DNA from: Alloyangia pacifica
GTDB lineage: Bacteria > Pseudomonadota > Alphaproteobacteria > Rhodobacterales > Rhodobacteraceae
Direction of reading: 5' to 3'
Length of the DNA stretch: 64,000 nucleotides
Assembly (NCBI RefSeq): GCF_003111685.1
Contig: NZ_CP022189.1
Coordinates: 1,938,001 to 2,002,000, forward strand
Of the stretch, positions 40,910-49,113 are shown piece by piece (within the stretch, counting starts at the first letter, position 1; every line of letters begins with the position of its first letter). The notes beneath the pieces were generated by a model that saw nothing but the letters and a program-made list of their open reading frames with translations, was not told where the DNA came from and ran no database searches. Both the position numbers and the translations under genes were made by a program.

Positions 40910-42070
40910 TTACGTCCGCAAGGGTTGCCGGGTCTCGATCAGCTTCACGAAATAGGAGGCGCCGAGCGGCGCGGCCTCGTCGTTGAAATCGAACTTCGGA
41001 TGGTGCACCGAAGGCCCGACGCCCTGACCGAGGTAGAGGAAGGACCCCGGCCGCGCCTCGAGCATATAGGAGAAATCCTCGGCCCCCATCGAGGGCGCGA
41101 TCTCGTCCAGCACCTCGGACACCACGCCCGAGGCGACCCCCACCGCGAAATCGGTCTGCGCGGCGTGGTTGACGGTCGGCGGGTAGTTCGGCTGGAAATC
41201 GAGGTCGGCACTGACGCCATAGGCCATGGCCTGACCCTCGACGATCTCGCGCAGGCGGCGTTCGGCCATGGCGCGGATGCCGGGATCGAAGCTGCGGATG
41301 GTCCCGGCCAGACGCATGGTCTCGGGGATGACGTTGGTGGCCGAGCCGCCCTGCACCGTGGTCAGCGAGACCACCAGCGATTTCAGCGGGTCGGCGTTGC
41401 GCGACGGCACCGACAGCAGCGCCTGCCCGATGGCCAGCGCGCAGGGCACCGGGTCGATGCAGAGGTCGGGGTGCGCCGCGTGGCCGCCCTTGCCGGTCAG
41501 CACCAATTCGAAATCGTCGACCGCCGCCATGATCGGCCCGCGCGTGGTCGCCATGGTGCCCAGAGGCAGCGAGGGGTCGGTGTGGATGGCGTAGACCTCG
41601 GAGATCCCGAAGCGGTCCATGATGCCCTCTTCGACCATGATCCGCCCGCCACCGATGGTCTCCTCGGCGGGCTGGAAGATCAGCGCCACCTTGCCCGCGA
41701 AGTTGCGGGTCTCCGACAGGTACTTCGCCGCGCCGAGCAGCATGGTGGTATGCCCGTCGTGGCCGCAGGCGTGCATCTTGCCGGGCACGCGGCTGGCGTG
41801 CTCGGCGCCGGTTTCCTCGTCCATCGGCAGCGCGTCCATGTCGGCGCGCAGGCCGGTCACCGGCCCCTCGCCCTGCCCCTCGATGATCGCAACGACGCCG
41901 GATTGGGCGATGCCCTCGTGAATCTCGGTGATCCCGAACTCCCGCAGCCGCGCCGCGACGAAGGCCGCCGTCTCGTGGCAGTCGAGGCTCAGCTCGGGGT
42001 TCTGGTGCAGATGGCGGCGCCATGTGCGCATCTCGTCGGCGTAATCCGCGATCCGGTTCACGATGGGCAT
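40910..42070 (-). CDS. M20-family amidohydrolase (hippurate-hydrolase type), copy 2
   Basis: 386 aa, MPIVNRIADYADEMRTW. Same motifs as copy 1 with small changes: RADMDALPMDEETGAEHAS, HACGHDGHT, FQPAEETIGGG, GKGGHAAHPDLCIDP. Clearly a tandem duplicate that has diverged through most of its length, so the two may differ in substrate. It is separated by 78 bases from copy 1. Confidence 0.92.
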   Translation of the reverse strand: MPIVNRIADYADEMRTWRRHLHQNPELSLDCHETAAFVAARLREFGITEIHEGIAQSGVVAIIEGQGEGPVTGLRADMDALPMDEETGAEHASRVPGKMHACGHDGHTTMLLGAAKYLSETRNFAGKVALIFQPAEETIGGGRIMVEEGIMDRFGISEVYAIHTDPSLPLGTMATTRGPIMAAVDDFELVLTGKGGHAAHPDLCIDPVPCALAIGQALLSVPSRNADPLKSLVVSLTTVQGGSATNVIPETMRLAGTIRSFDPGIRAMAERRLREIVEGQAMAYGVSADLDFQPNYPPTVNHAAQTDFAVGVASGVVSEVLDEIAPSMGAEDFSYMLEARPGSFLYLGQGVGPSVHHPKFDFNDEAAPLGASYFVKLIETRQPLRT

Positions 42071-42133
42071 GGGTGGACTCCTGAAGGTCTTTGAAGCAGG
42101 AAAAGGTCAAATACCGATTTGCCGGAGATGTCC

Positions 42134-43006
42134 ATGACCCTCGATCCGCGTGACGATCTGATCCACGATCCCAAGGGCGGCATGCCCCGTCTGCTCGAGA
42201 TCATGCGCCGCCTGCGCCACCCCGAGACCGGCTGTCCCTGGGATCTGGAGCAGGATTTCTCCACCATCGCCCCCTACACCATCGAGGAAGCTTACGAGGT
42301 CGCCGACGCCATCGAGCGCGAGGCCTGGGACGAGCTGAAGGGCGAGCTTGGCGATCTGCTGTTCCAGTCGGTCTTCCACGCGCAGATGGCCGAGGAGCGC
42401 GGGCTCTTCAGCTTCGACGAGGTGGCCGACACCATGTCCGACAAGATGGTCGCCCGCCACCCGCATGTCTTCGGTGACGAGAGCAACGAGAAATCCCCCG
42501 CCCAGCAGGTGGCCGACTGGGAGAAGATCAAGGCCGCCGAACGCGCTGCCAAGGCGGAAAAGGGCGTGCTGGATGGCGTGGCGCTTGGGCTGCCGGCGCT
42601 GCTGCGTGCGGTGAAACTGCAGAACCGCGCCGCCCGTGTCGGCTTCGACTGGCCCTCGACCGACGAGGTGATCGACAAGCTGATCGAGGAGACACAGGAG
42701 TTGCGCGAGGCCACCGATCCCGACCACGCAGAGGAGGAGTTCGGCGACCTGCTCTTCGTCATGGCCAACCTCGCCCGGCACATGAAGATCGACCCCGAGC
42801 AAGCGCTGCGCCGCGCCAATGCCAAGTTCGCCCGCCGCTTCAACTCCATCGAGGCCGCGCTCGAGGCCCGCGGCAAGCGCCCCGAGGACAGCGATCTGGC
42901 CGAGATGGATGCGCTCTGGGACGCGGCGAAGGTGGAGGAAAAGGCGCAGAAGGCCGCTCGCGCCACGTCACGCCCCGACCGGACGCAGGCCGACACAATT
43001 ACCTGA
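42134..43006 (+). CDS. mazG: nucleoside triphosphate pyrophosphohydrolase MazG
   Basis: 290 aa. Hydrolyses (d)NTPs to NMP and pyrophosphate, cleaning the pool. Two MazG domains: first with GCPWDLEQDFSTIAPY and EEAYEVADAIE, second with EETQELREATDPDHAEEEFGDLLF. I chose ATG 42134 (MTLDPRDDLIHDP) because GGAG sits 6 bases upstream; ATG 42128 and TTG 42119 are alternatives. Confidence 0.94.
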   Translation: MTLDPRDDLIHDPKGGMPRLLEIMRRLRHPETGCPWDLEQDFSTIAPYTIEEAYEVADAIEREAWDELKGELGDLLFQSVFHAQMAEERGLFSFDEVADTMSDKMVARHPHVFGDESNEKSPAQQVADWEKIKAAERAAKAEKGVLDGVALGLPALLRAVKLQNRAARVGFDWPSTDEVIDKLIEETQELREATDPDHAEEEFGDLLFVMANLARHMKIDPEQALRRANAKFARRFNSIEAALEARGKRPEDSDLAEMDALWDAAKVEEKAQKAARATSRPDRTQADTIT

Positions 43007-43097
43007 TCTTTCCGATAGGGCATTGATCTGATAATTTCAGTCGGGTAAGTGGCTGTCAGTGACGAACCAATACCACGAGCATGACCGGAGGACTTTG

Positions 43098-44099
43098 ATG
43101 CTGCGTCTTGGAACCGCCCTCGCCCTGATTGCCACCGCGGCCCCCGCGCTGGCCGAAGAGGTCAACCTCTACTCCTACCGTCAGCCCGAGCTTCTCCAGC
43201 CGCTGACCGACGCCTTCACCGAAGCCACCGGCATCGAGGTGAACGTGGCCTATATCGACAAGGGCCTCGAGGAACGCCTCGTCGCCGAGGGCGACCGTTC
43301 GCCCGCCGACCTGATCTTCACCGTCGACATCTCGCGCCTCGCCGCCGCCGTGCAGGCGGGTGTGACCCAGCCGGTCGAAAGCGCCGTGCTCGAGGAGAAC
43401 GTGCCGGCGCAATACCGTGACCCCGACGGTCAGTGGTTCGGCCTGACGACGCGCGCGCGGATCGTCTATGCCTCGAAGGAGCGCGTGGACCCGTCCGAGA
43501 TCACCACCTACGAGGATCTTGCCGATCCGAAGTGGAAGGGCCGCATCTGCACCCGTTCGGGCACCCATGACTACAACGTCGCGCTGGTGGCGGCGATGAT
43601 CCACCATCACGGCGAAGAGTATGCCAAGGAGTGGCTGCAGGGGCTGAAGGACAACCTCGCCCGCCGCCCGCAGGGCAACGACCGCGCGCAGGTCAAGGCG
43701 ATCTGGGCCGGGGAATGCGATATCAGCCTCGGCAACACCTACTACATGGGCCAGATGCTGAACGATCCCGAGCAGGTGGAATGGGCCAATTCGGTCAACG
43801 TGCTCTTCCCCGAGTTCGAGAACGGCGGCACCCATGTGAACATCTCCGGCGTGGCGATGACCAAATCGGCACCGAACCGCGAGAACGCGCTGAAGATGAT
43901 GGAATACCTGACCTCGCCCGAGGCGCAGGAAATCTATGCCCACGCCAATTACGAATACCCGATCGCGCCCGGCACCGAGGCCGACGAGCTGGTCAAGGGC
44001 TGGGGCAGCTTCACCGCCGACGACACCAACCTCATGACCCTCGCCGAGCAGCGCGGCGCGGCGCTGCGGCTGGTCGAAGAGGTCGATTACGACGGCTGA
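43098..44099 (+). CDS. periplasmic iron(III)-type ABC transporter substrate-binding protein
   Basis: 333 aa with signal peptide MLRLGTALALIATAAPALA. Family features of FbpA/FutA: VNLYSYRQPELLQPLTDAFTEATGIEV at the start and the Tyr-rich metal site GNTYYMGQM. No permease or ATPase gene is next to it, so it is an orphan binding protein in this window. The upstream region has no clear Irr box; a short CTGA-TAATT-TCAG repeat at 43028 is too weak to call. A strong terminator follows. Confidence 0.88.
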   Translation: MLRLGTALALIATAAPALAEEVNLYSYRQPELLQPLTDAFTEATGIEVNVAYIDKGLEERLVAEGDRSPADLIFTVDISRLAAAVQAGVTQPVESAVLEENVPAQYRDPDGQWFGLTTRARIVYASKERVDPSEITTYEDLADPKWKGRICTRSGTHDYNVALVAAMIHHHGEEYAKEWLQGLKDNLARRPQGNDRAQVKAIWAGECDISLGNTYYMGQMLNDPEQVEWANSVNVLFPEFENGGTHVNISGVAMTKSAPNRENALKMMEYLTSPEAQEIYAHANYEYPIAPGTEADELVKGWGSFTADDTNLMTLAEQRGAALRLVEEVDYDG

Positions 44100-44122
44100 G
44101 CCAATTCTCTGCCGAAGACGCG

Positions 44123-44148
44123 AAAGGGCCCCCTCGGGGCCCTTTTTT
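44123..44148 (+). terminator. rho-independent terminator after iron-binding protein gene
   Basis: AAAGGGCCCC / GGGGCCCTTT, 3-base loop CTC, then six T in a row. A textbook terminator 23 bases after the stop. Confidence 0.93.
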
Positions 44149-44176
44149 CTTGCAGAGCTAAGGGGATGCAGTTGCC

Positions 44177-44282
44177 GAGGGGGCGCTGCCCCCTCGCCGC
44201 GGTGCGGCTCACCCCATACGTATTTTGCAAGAGAAGAACGACAGGACGCCTGCCGCTGCCCTTCTTCTCTTTTCAAATCCGC
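44177..44282. repeat. composite intergenic repeat (GC stem plus two inverted AT-rich motifs)
   Basis: A stem GAGGGGGC / GCCCCCTC (44177-44195) is followed by a 27-base motif reading ACGTATTTTGCAAGAGAAG... on + (44218-44244), and by a second copy on the minus strand reading GCGGATTTGAAAAGAGAAG... (44282-44256). The two copies face each other. A third copy is at 47418-47444. Similar short intergenic motifs recur, to my recollection, in Rhodobacteraceae genomes, but no function is known to me. Confidence 0.55.
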
Positions 44283-44294
44283 ACTTCCCGCGTC

Positions 44295-45440
44295 TCAGGC
44301 CACGCGGCGCCCGTGGCTCCAGACGCCGCGCAGGCAGGGCTGCCCCTCGATCCGGCGCAGGCGCACCACGTCGGCCAGAAGCCCCGGCGCAAGCCGCCCC
44401 CGGTCGTCCAGCCCCGCGGCGGCGGCGGGCGCCGCGCTCACCGTGGCAATGCCGCGCGGCAGGTCATCCCAGAGGTCCGCCAGCAGGAAGGCCGCCCCCA
44501 TCAACGCCGCCGGCACGTAATCCGACGAGACGATGTCCAGCAGGTCCAGCCGCGCCAGTTCCTCTGCCGCGACATTGCCCGAGTGCGAGCCGCCGCGGAT
44601 CAGGTTCGGCGCGCCCATCATCACCGCGATTCCCGCCGCCTTGCAGGCCCGTGCCGCCTCGACCGTGGTCGGGAATTCCGCCAGCCGCACGCCATGGTCG
44701 CGGCTGGTCCCGACATGCCCTGCGGTCGTGTCGTCATGGCTTGCCAGCACCGCGCCGAGCCGCCGCGCCGCCGCCACCGCCCCAGCCTCATGCGCCGCGC
44801 CGAGTTCGCTGCGCAACCGGGTCAGATGGCCGACATGGGCGTCGAAATCATCGGCGCTCAGCCCGTGCTTGCCGCACATGTAATCGCGGTATTTCTCGAT
44901 ATCGCGGAACTGGCGCTGGCCCGGTGTGTGGTCCATCAGCGACAGGATGCCCACCCGGTCCTCGGCACCGAACTCGGCCAGTTCCTCGAGGAGCGTCTCC
45001 GAACAGGTCTCGGCCCTCAGGTGCAGGAAGTGGCTGATCTTGAGCATGTCGCGGCCGCGCGCCGCGAGCAGCTCGCCCGCCAGAGCCCGCGCGTATTTGC
45101 CGTATTTCGACTTTCGGTCGGTCACCACCGAGCCCACGCGCATGGCGTCGAAGACCGTGGTGATGCCGCAGGCGGCAAGCTCGGCATCATGCGCGAGGAT
45201 CGCCGCCATATGCGGCCAGGTCACCTTGGGGCGCGGCTGCATGTGGCGCTCGAGGTTGTCGGTGTGCAGCTCGATCAGCCCGGGAATCAGCAGATCGCCG
45301 TCGCAGTCCTCGGCCTCCGCCGCCGTGGTGGTCGTTCCGGGATTGATCGCCTCGATCCGTCCCTCGTTCATCACCAGCGTGCCGGCGATCACCTCGTTCT
45401 CGAGCACGATCCGCGCATTGCTCAGGATGGTCCGTGCCAT
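44295..45440 (-). CDS. phnM: alpha-D-ribose 1-methylphosphonate 5-triphosphate diphosphatase, standard type
   Basis: 381 aa amidohydrolase-fold enzyme that removes pyrophosphate from the triphosphate intermediate of the C-P lyase pathway. Metal motif PGLIELHTDNLERHMQPRP; later ASHDDTTAGHV, EFPTTVEAA and APNLIRGGSHSGN. This is the closer match to E. coli PhnM; the second copy (52552-53733) is more divergent. It is separated from the phnN-G operon by the divergent DUF1045 gene and has its own Pho-box candidate upstream. Confidence 0.94.
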   Translation of the reverse strand: MARTILSNARIVLENEVIAGTLVMNEGRIEAINPGTTTTAAEAEDCDGDLLIPGLIELHTDNLERHMQPRPKVTWPHMAAILAHDAELAACGITTVFDAMRVGSVVTDRKSKYGKYARALAGELLAARGRDMLKISHFLHLRAETCSETLLEELAEFGAEDRVGILSLMDHTPGQRQFRDIEKYRDYMCGKHGLSADDFDAHVGHLTRLRSELGAAHEAGAVAAARRLGAVLASHDDTTAGHVGTSRDHGVRLAEFPTTVEAARACKAAGIAVMMGAPNLIRGGSHSGNVAAEELARLDLLDIVSSDYVPAALMGAAFLLADLWDDLPRGIATVSAAPAAAAGLDDRGRLAPGLLADVVRLRRIEGQPCLRGVWSHGRRVA

Positions 45441-45484
45441 GGTCTACCTCTTTCTCTCGGCGCTCTTTGCGCCGTCATGCAACT

Positions 45485-45506
45485 GTGACATGACGCTGTC
45501 ATGACG
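45485..45506. promoter_or_regulatory. Pho box candidate between phnM and DUF1045 genes
   Basis: Two 11-base direct repeats, GTGACATGACG and CTGTCATGACG (9 of 11 identical), give the 11-base period of PhoB sites; on the minus strand this reads CGTCAT-N5-CGTCAT. It lies 45 bases upstream of phnM and overlaps the assumed DUF1045 start. Confidence 0.55.
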
Positions 45507-46196
45507 CGCGCCATGCATGATTTTTCCCGTTACGCCATCTACTATGCCCCGCAGCCGGGGCCGCTGGCAGAGTTCGCCGCCGCCTGGCTGGGCTGGGACC
45601 CCGCCCGCGGCGCCCTTGTTCCGCACCCGGCGCTGCCCGGGCTGCCGCGCCCCGTCGCCGAGATCACCGAGGCGCCGCGCAAATACGGCTTCCACGGCAC
45701 GCTGAAGCCGCCGATGCGGCTGACCGGCAGTGCCGAGGCGCTGCACGCCGACCTTGGCACGCTGGCCGCCCGGCTGGCGCCGGTCACCCTGCCCGGGCTG
45801 GCGCTCACGCGGATCGGCAGCTTCCTCGCGCTGACCCCCCTTGGCGATGCGACGCCGCTGGCGCGCCTCGCCGCCGAGGTGGTCGAGGCGCTGGACCCGC
45901 ACCGCGCGCCGCCTTCCGACGCCGAGCTGGAGCGCCGCCGCCGCAGCCGCCTGAGCCCGGCGCAGGAAGAGAACCTGGCGCGCTGGGGCTATCCCTATGT
46001 GATGGAAGAGTTCAAATTCCACCTCACGCTCACCGGCAAGTTGGCCTTCGGCGAGGCCGAGCGGGTGGCCGAGACGCTGCAGCCGGTGCTCGCCCCGCTG
46101 CTGCCGCAGCCGTTCGACATTCGCGACCTGTGCCTCTTCGGCGAGGCGGAGGACGGGCACTTCCACCTGCTGCACCGCTACGCCCTCACCGGCTGA
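45501..46196 (+). CDS. DUF1045 phosphonate-operon protein with two 2H-phosphoesterase motifs
   Basis: 231 aa, belonging to the DUF1045 group found with phn genes. Two HxT motifs, H65-G-T67-L in KYGFHGTLKPP and H174-L-T176-L in FKFHLTLTG, are the hallmark of the 2H phosphoesterase fold, whose members open cyclic nucleotide phosphates. No phnP (cyclic phosphate diesterase) is in the window, so this protein is a candidate for that step; that is inference. ATG 45501 and ATG 45513 are both possible and neither has a clear ribosome site. It overlaps phnN by 19 bases tail to tail. Confidence 0.85.
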   Translation: MTRAMHDFSRYAIYYAPQPGPLAEFAAAWLGWDPARGALVPHPALPGLPRPVAEITEAPRKYGFHGTLKPPMRLTGSAEALHADLGTLAARLAPVTLPGLALTRIGSFLALTPLGDATPLARLAAEVVEALDPHRAPPSDAELERRRRSRLSPAQEENLARWGYPYVMEEFKFHLTLTGKLAFGEAERVAETLQPVLAPLLPQPFDIRDLCLFGEAEDGHFHLLHRYALTG

Positions 46197-46732
46197 AGCA
46201 GGGCGACCAGCCGGGCCGCAGCGATCTCCAGCGGCCCGGAATTGTCGATCTCGTGCACCTTGAGCCCCTGGTTGATCTGCGGCGGCAGCGGCAGCGCCGC
46301 GCGAGAGAGCCGCGCCGTGATCTCCGCCGCGCTTTCGCGCCCCCGCGCCGCCAGCCGCTCTGCCAGCACCTCGGGGCGGGCGGTCACGTGCAGCACCTCG
46401 AGCTCGGGCAGAACCTGCGCCGCCTGCTCAAGCGCGCCGCGCGAGCCGTTGAAGACCACCGGGCGGCCCTTCGCGCGCGGCGCCAGTTCGGACCAGCGGA
46501 TGCCGTAGCGCAGCCCGTGCGCGCCCCAGTGCAGGGCGAAGTCGCCCTCTTGCAGCATCTCTTCGAACCTCTCCTCCGAGACCGCAAGGCAGGGCTCGCC
46601 CCCGGCTTCGGCCGCGCGGGTCACCACGCGCTGAACCACCTGCAGGCCCGGCACGCGCGCCGCCGCCTCGGCGAGGAGGCTGTCCTTGCCCACACCGGAC
46701 GGGCCGACGAGGGCGAAGACCCGCCCCCTCAT
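46178..46732 (-). CDS. phnN: ribose 1,5-bisphosphokinase PhnN
   Basis: 184 aa kinase that turns ribose 1,5-bisphosphate into PRPP, the last step of ribose recycling in C-P lyase. P-loop GPSGVGKDSLL at residues 10-20, and a guanylate-kinase-like fold. The start overlaps the phnL stop as ATGA. Last gene of the phnG-N operon. Confidence 0.92.
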   Translation of the reverse strand: MRGRVFALVGPSGVGKDSLLAEAAARVPGLQVVQRVVTRAAEAGGEPCLAVSEERFEEMLQEGDFALHWGAHGLRYGIRWSELAPRAKGRPVVFNGSRGALEQAAQVLPELEVLHVTARPEVLAERLAARGRESAAEITARLSRAALPLPPQINQGLKVHEIDNSGPLEIAAARLVALLQPVRA

Positions 46733-47412
46733 GCCGCCCGCGCCGAGGTAAATCCGCTGACGTCGATCTCCCGGTCGCAGACCTTCTCCCGCGCTTCGGC
46801 GTCATGGAAGATGCCGATGATCGCCGCACCGCGCGCCTTGGCCTCCGTGATCAGCTCCAGCACAACTGCGCGGTTGGTGGCGTCGAGCGAGGCCGTCGGC
46901 TCGTCGAGCAGCAGCGCCGGGAAGCCGTGGGCGAAACCGCGCGCGATATTGACCCGCTGTTGCTCGCCGCCCGAAAATGTGGTGGGCGAGAGGCTCCAGA
47001 GCCGCTCGGGGATGTTGAGCCGCGCCAAGAGCTCGCGCGCCCGCGCCTCGCCCGCCGCGGCGCTGCCGCCCGCGGCAAGTACCGGCTCTGCCACCACCTC
47101 GAGTGTCGGCACCCGCGGCACCACGCGCAGGAACTGGCTGACGTAGCCCAGCACCTCGCGGCGCAGCGTCAGGATCTCGCGCGGCTCGGCTTTCGCCACA
47201 TCCACATCGCCAACCATGATGCTCCCGGCCCCGGCAAGGTAATTGCCGTAGATCATCCGCATCAGCGTGGACTTGCCCGCGCCGGAATTGCCCACCAGCG
47301 CCACGCATTCCCCGGGCGCCACCGAGAGCGACGCGCCCTCCATCACCGGGATCACCGCGCTGCCCTGGTTGTGCAGCACGAAGCTCTTCGACACGTCCGA
47401 GATCCGGATCAT
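46729..47412 (-). CDS. phnL: C-P lyase system ABC-type protein PhnL
   Basis: 227 aa from ATG 47412 (MIRISDVSKSFVLHNQG). Walker A GNSGAGKST, signature FSGGEQQRVNIARG, Walker B ALLLDEPTASLD. PhnL is needed with PhnG, H and I to couple methylphosphonate to ATP. A longer frame to 47520 has no support. The 64-base gap to phnK carries one copy of the dispersed AT-rich motif. Confidence 0.94.
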   Translation of the reverse strand: MIRISDVSKSFVLHNQGSAVIPVMEGASLSVAPGECVALVGNSGAGKSTLMRMIYGNYLAGAGSIMVGDVDVAKAEPREILTLRREVLGYVSQFLRVVPRVPTLEVVAEPVLAAGGSAAAGEARARELLARLNIPERLWSLSPTTFSGGEQQRVNIARGFAHGFPALLLDEPTASLDATNRAVVLELITEAKARGAAIIGIFHDAEAREKVCDREIDVSGFTSARAA

Positions 47413-47417
47413 CGCTT

Positions 47418-47444
47418 CTGTCCCTCTTCTCTTTCCAAATACGC
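47418..47444 (-). repeat. third copy of dispersed AT-rich motif
   Basis: On the minus strand GCGTATTTGGAAAGAGAAG followed by AGGGACAG, nearly identical to the two copies at 44218-44282. It lies between phnK and phnL inside the operon, within about 5 bases of the phnL start, so it contributes to the phnL leader (GAGAAGAGGG may act as the ribosome site). Confidence 0.5.
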
Positions 47445-47476
47445 AGACCCCGCCCGCACCACGGGCATCGACCGGC

Positions 47477-48247
47477 TCATACCTGCAGCACGCTCGACAC
47501 CAGCAGCTGCGTGTAGCCATGCTGCGGGTCGTCGAGCACCTGGTCGGTGAGGCCGGTCTCGACCACCTGCCCGCCCTTCATCACCATCAGCCGGTCTGCG
47601 AGCAGCCGCACCACCGCCAGATCGTGCGTGACGATCACCGCCGAGAGCCCCATCTCGCGCACCAGACCGCGCAAGAGGTCCAAGAGGCGCGCCTGCACCG
47701 AGACGTCGAGGCCCCCGGTGGGCTCGTCCATGAACACCAGCCGTGGGCCGGTGACGAGGTTACGGGCGATCTGCAGGCGCTGCTGCATGCCGCCCGAGAA
47801 GGCGCGCGGACGGTCGTCGACACGGTCCTCGGAGATCTCGACCCGGCCCAGCCAGTCGATGACCTGTTCGCGGATGCCTTCGTAGTTGCGCGCGCCCACG
47901 GCCATCAGCCGCTCGCCGACGTTGCCGCCCGCCGAGACGCCCATGCGCAGCCCGTCGCGGGCGTTCTGATGCACGAAGGCCCAGTCGGTGCGCGCCAGCA
48001 TCCGCCGCTCGGGCTCTGACATGGTGAGCACGTCGCGCGGGCCGCCCGCGCGGGTGTCGAAGACCACCTTGCCCGCATCCGGGGCGAGCTGGCCTGAGAG
48101 GCACGACAGCAGTGTCGACTTGCCAGAGCCGCTCTCGCCGACGATGCCCATGACCTCGCCCGGCCAGAGATCGAAACTCACGTCGCCGCAGCCGAGCCGC
48201 GCGCCGTAGTGCTTGGTGACGCCCTGAACGGAAAGCAGCGGGGTCAT
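47477..48247 (-). CDS. phnK: C-P lyase complex ATP-binding protein PhnK
   Basis: 256 aa ABC-type protein that docks on the PhnGHIJ core. Walker A GESGSGKSTLL, signature FSGGMQQRLQIAR, Walker B LVFMDEPTGGLDVSVQ. The start overlaps the phnJ stop as ATGA. Confidence 0.95.
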   Translation of the reverse strand: MTPLLSVQGVTKHYGARLGCGDVSFDLWPGEVMGIVGESGSGKSTLLSCLSGQLAPDAGKVVFDTRAGGPRDVLTMSEPERRMLARTDWAFVHQNARDGLRMGVSAGGNVGERLMAVGARNYEGIREQVIDWLGRVEISEDRVDDRPRAFSGGMQQRLQIARNLVTGPRLVFMDEPTGGLDVSVQARLLDLLRGLVREMGLSAVIVTHDLAVVRLLADRLMVMKGGQVVETGLTDQVLDDPQHGYTQLLVSSVLQV

Positions 48248-49113
48248 GCGTGTTCCTCCTGCGGGGAGAGCGCACCACGGTGCCCTTGGGCCTGCCGCGA
48301 GGCGCAGAAATCGGTGTCGGAGCAGACGAACATCCGCCCGCCCGCATCATCGGTGATCACCTCGTCGAGGTAACTGGTGCCGCAGCCGCAAAGATCGCAG
48401 TCATGATCGGCCTTGCTGGGCTCGAAGGGATGGTCCTCGAAATCGAGGCTGACCACCTTGGTATGTGGCGGCAGCGCGTAGATACGCTGCTCGCGCCCCG
48501 CGCCGAAGAGCTGGATCGACCCGCTTTCGAGCTTGGGGTTGTCGAACTTGGGGATCGGCGAGGGGTCCATGACGTAGCGGCCCTCGACCTTCACGGGGTA
48601 GGCATAGGCCGTCGAGATGGCGCCATTGTGGGCGATATCCTCGTAGAGCTTGACGTGCATCAGCCCGTATTCCTCGAGCGCGTGCATCTTGCGGGTCTCG
48701 GTCTCGCGCGGCTCGAGGAAGCGCAGCGGCTCGGGGATCGGCACCTGATAGACGAGGATCTGCCCTTCCCCGAGCGGCTGCTCGGGGATGCGGTGGCGGG
48801 TCTGGATCACCGTCGCCTCGGCAGTGTGCTCGGTGGTCTCCACCTCGGCGGTGCGCTCGAAGAACTTGCGGATCGAGACGGCGTTGGTGGTGTCGTCGGC
48901 GCCCTGGTCGATGACCTTGAGCCGGTCCTCGGGGGTGAGGCAGGCGGCAGTCACCTGCACGCCCCCCGTTCCCCAACCATAGGGCATCGGCATCTCGCGG
49001 CTGGCAAAGGGCACCTGATAGCCCGGCACCGCCAGCGCCTTGAGCAGCGCGCGGCGGATCATCCGCTTGGTCTGCTCGTCGAGATAGGCGAAGTTGTAGG
49101 CCTGATCGGTCAT
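48244..49113 (-). CDS. phnJ: C-P lyase radical-SAM core enzyme PhnJ
   Basis: 289 aa. Cleaves the C-P bond of ribose-1-phosphonate 5-phosphate using a [4Fe-4S] cluster and SAM, releasing e.g. methane from methylphosphonate. Cluster cysteines C239, C242, C264 and C270 are all present (CDLC ... FVCSDTDFC), and GWGTGGVQVTAACLTPED is the conserved glycine region. An extra Cys, C244, follows C242 (CGCG). It overlaps the upstream acidic gene as ATGA. Confidence 0.97.
   Translation of the reverse strand: MTDQAYNFAYLDEQTKRMIRRALLKALAVPGYQVPFASREMPMPYGWGTGGVQVTAACLTPEDRLKVIDQGADDTTNAVSIRKFFERTAEVETTEHTAEATVIQTRHRIPEQPLGEGQILVYQVPIPEPLRFLEPRETETRKMHALEEYGLMHVKLYEDIAHNGAISTAYAYPVKVEGRYVMDPSPIPKFDNPKLESGSIQLFGAGREQRIYALPPHTKVVSLDFEDHPFEPSKADHDCDLCGCGTSYLDEVITDDAGGRMFVCSDTDFCASRQAQGHRGALSPQEEHA

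Noticed and set aside
39617..42094. Very long open frame (825 codons) on the + strand
   Set aside because: It is antisense to the two M20 genes, which have clear metal motifs; the frame is open because of high GC and codon bias.
43028..43040. CTGA-TAATT-TCAG repeat upstream of the iron-type binding protein
   Set aside because: Four-base arms are too short to call an operator without conservation data.
46178..46196. Tail overlap of DUF1045 and phnN as a possible annotation error
   Set aside because: Both reading frames keep family-typical ends; 19-base convergent overlaps are plausible in this dense genome.
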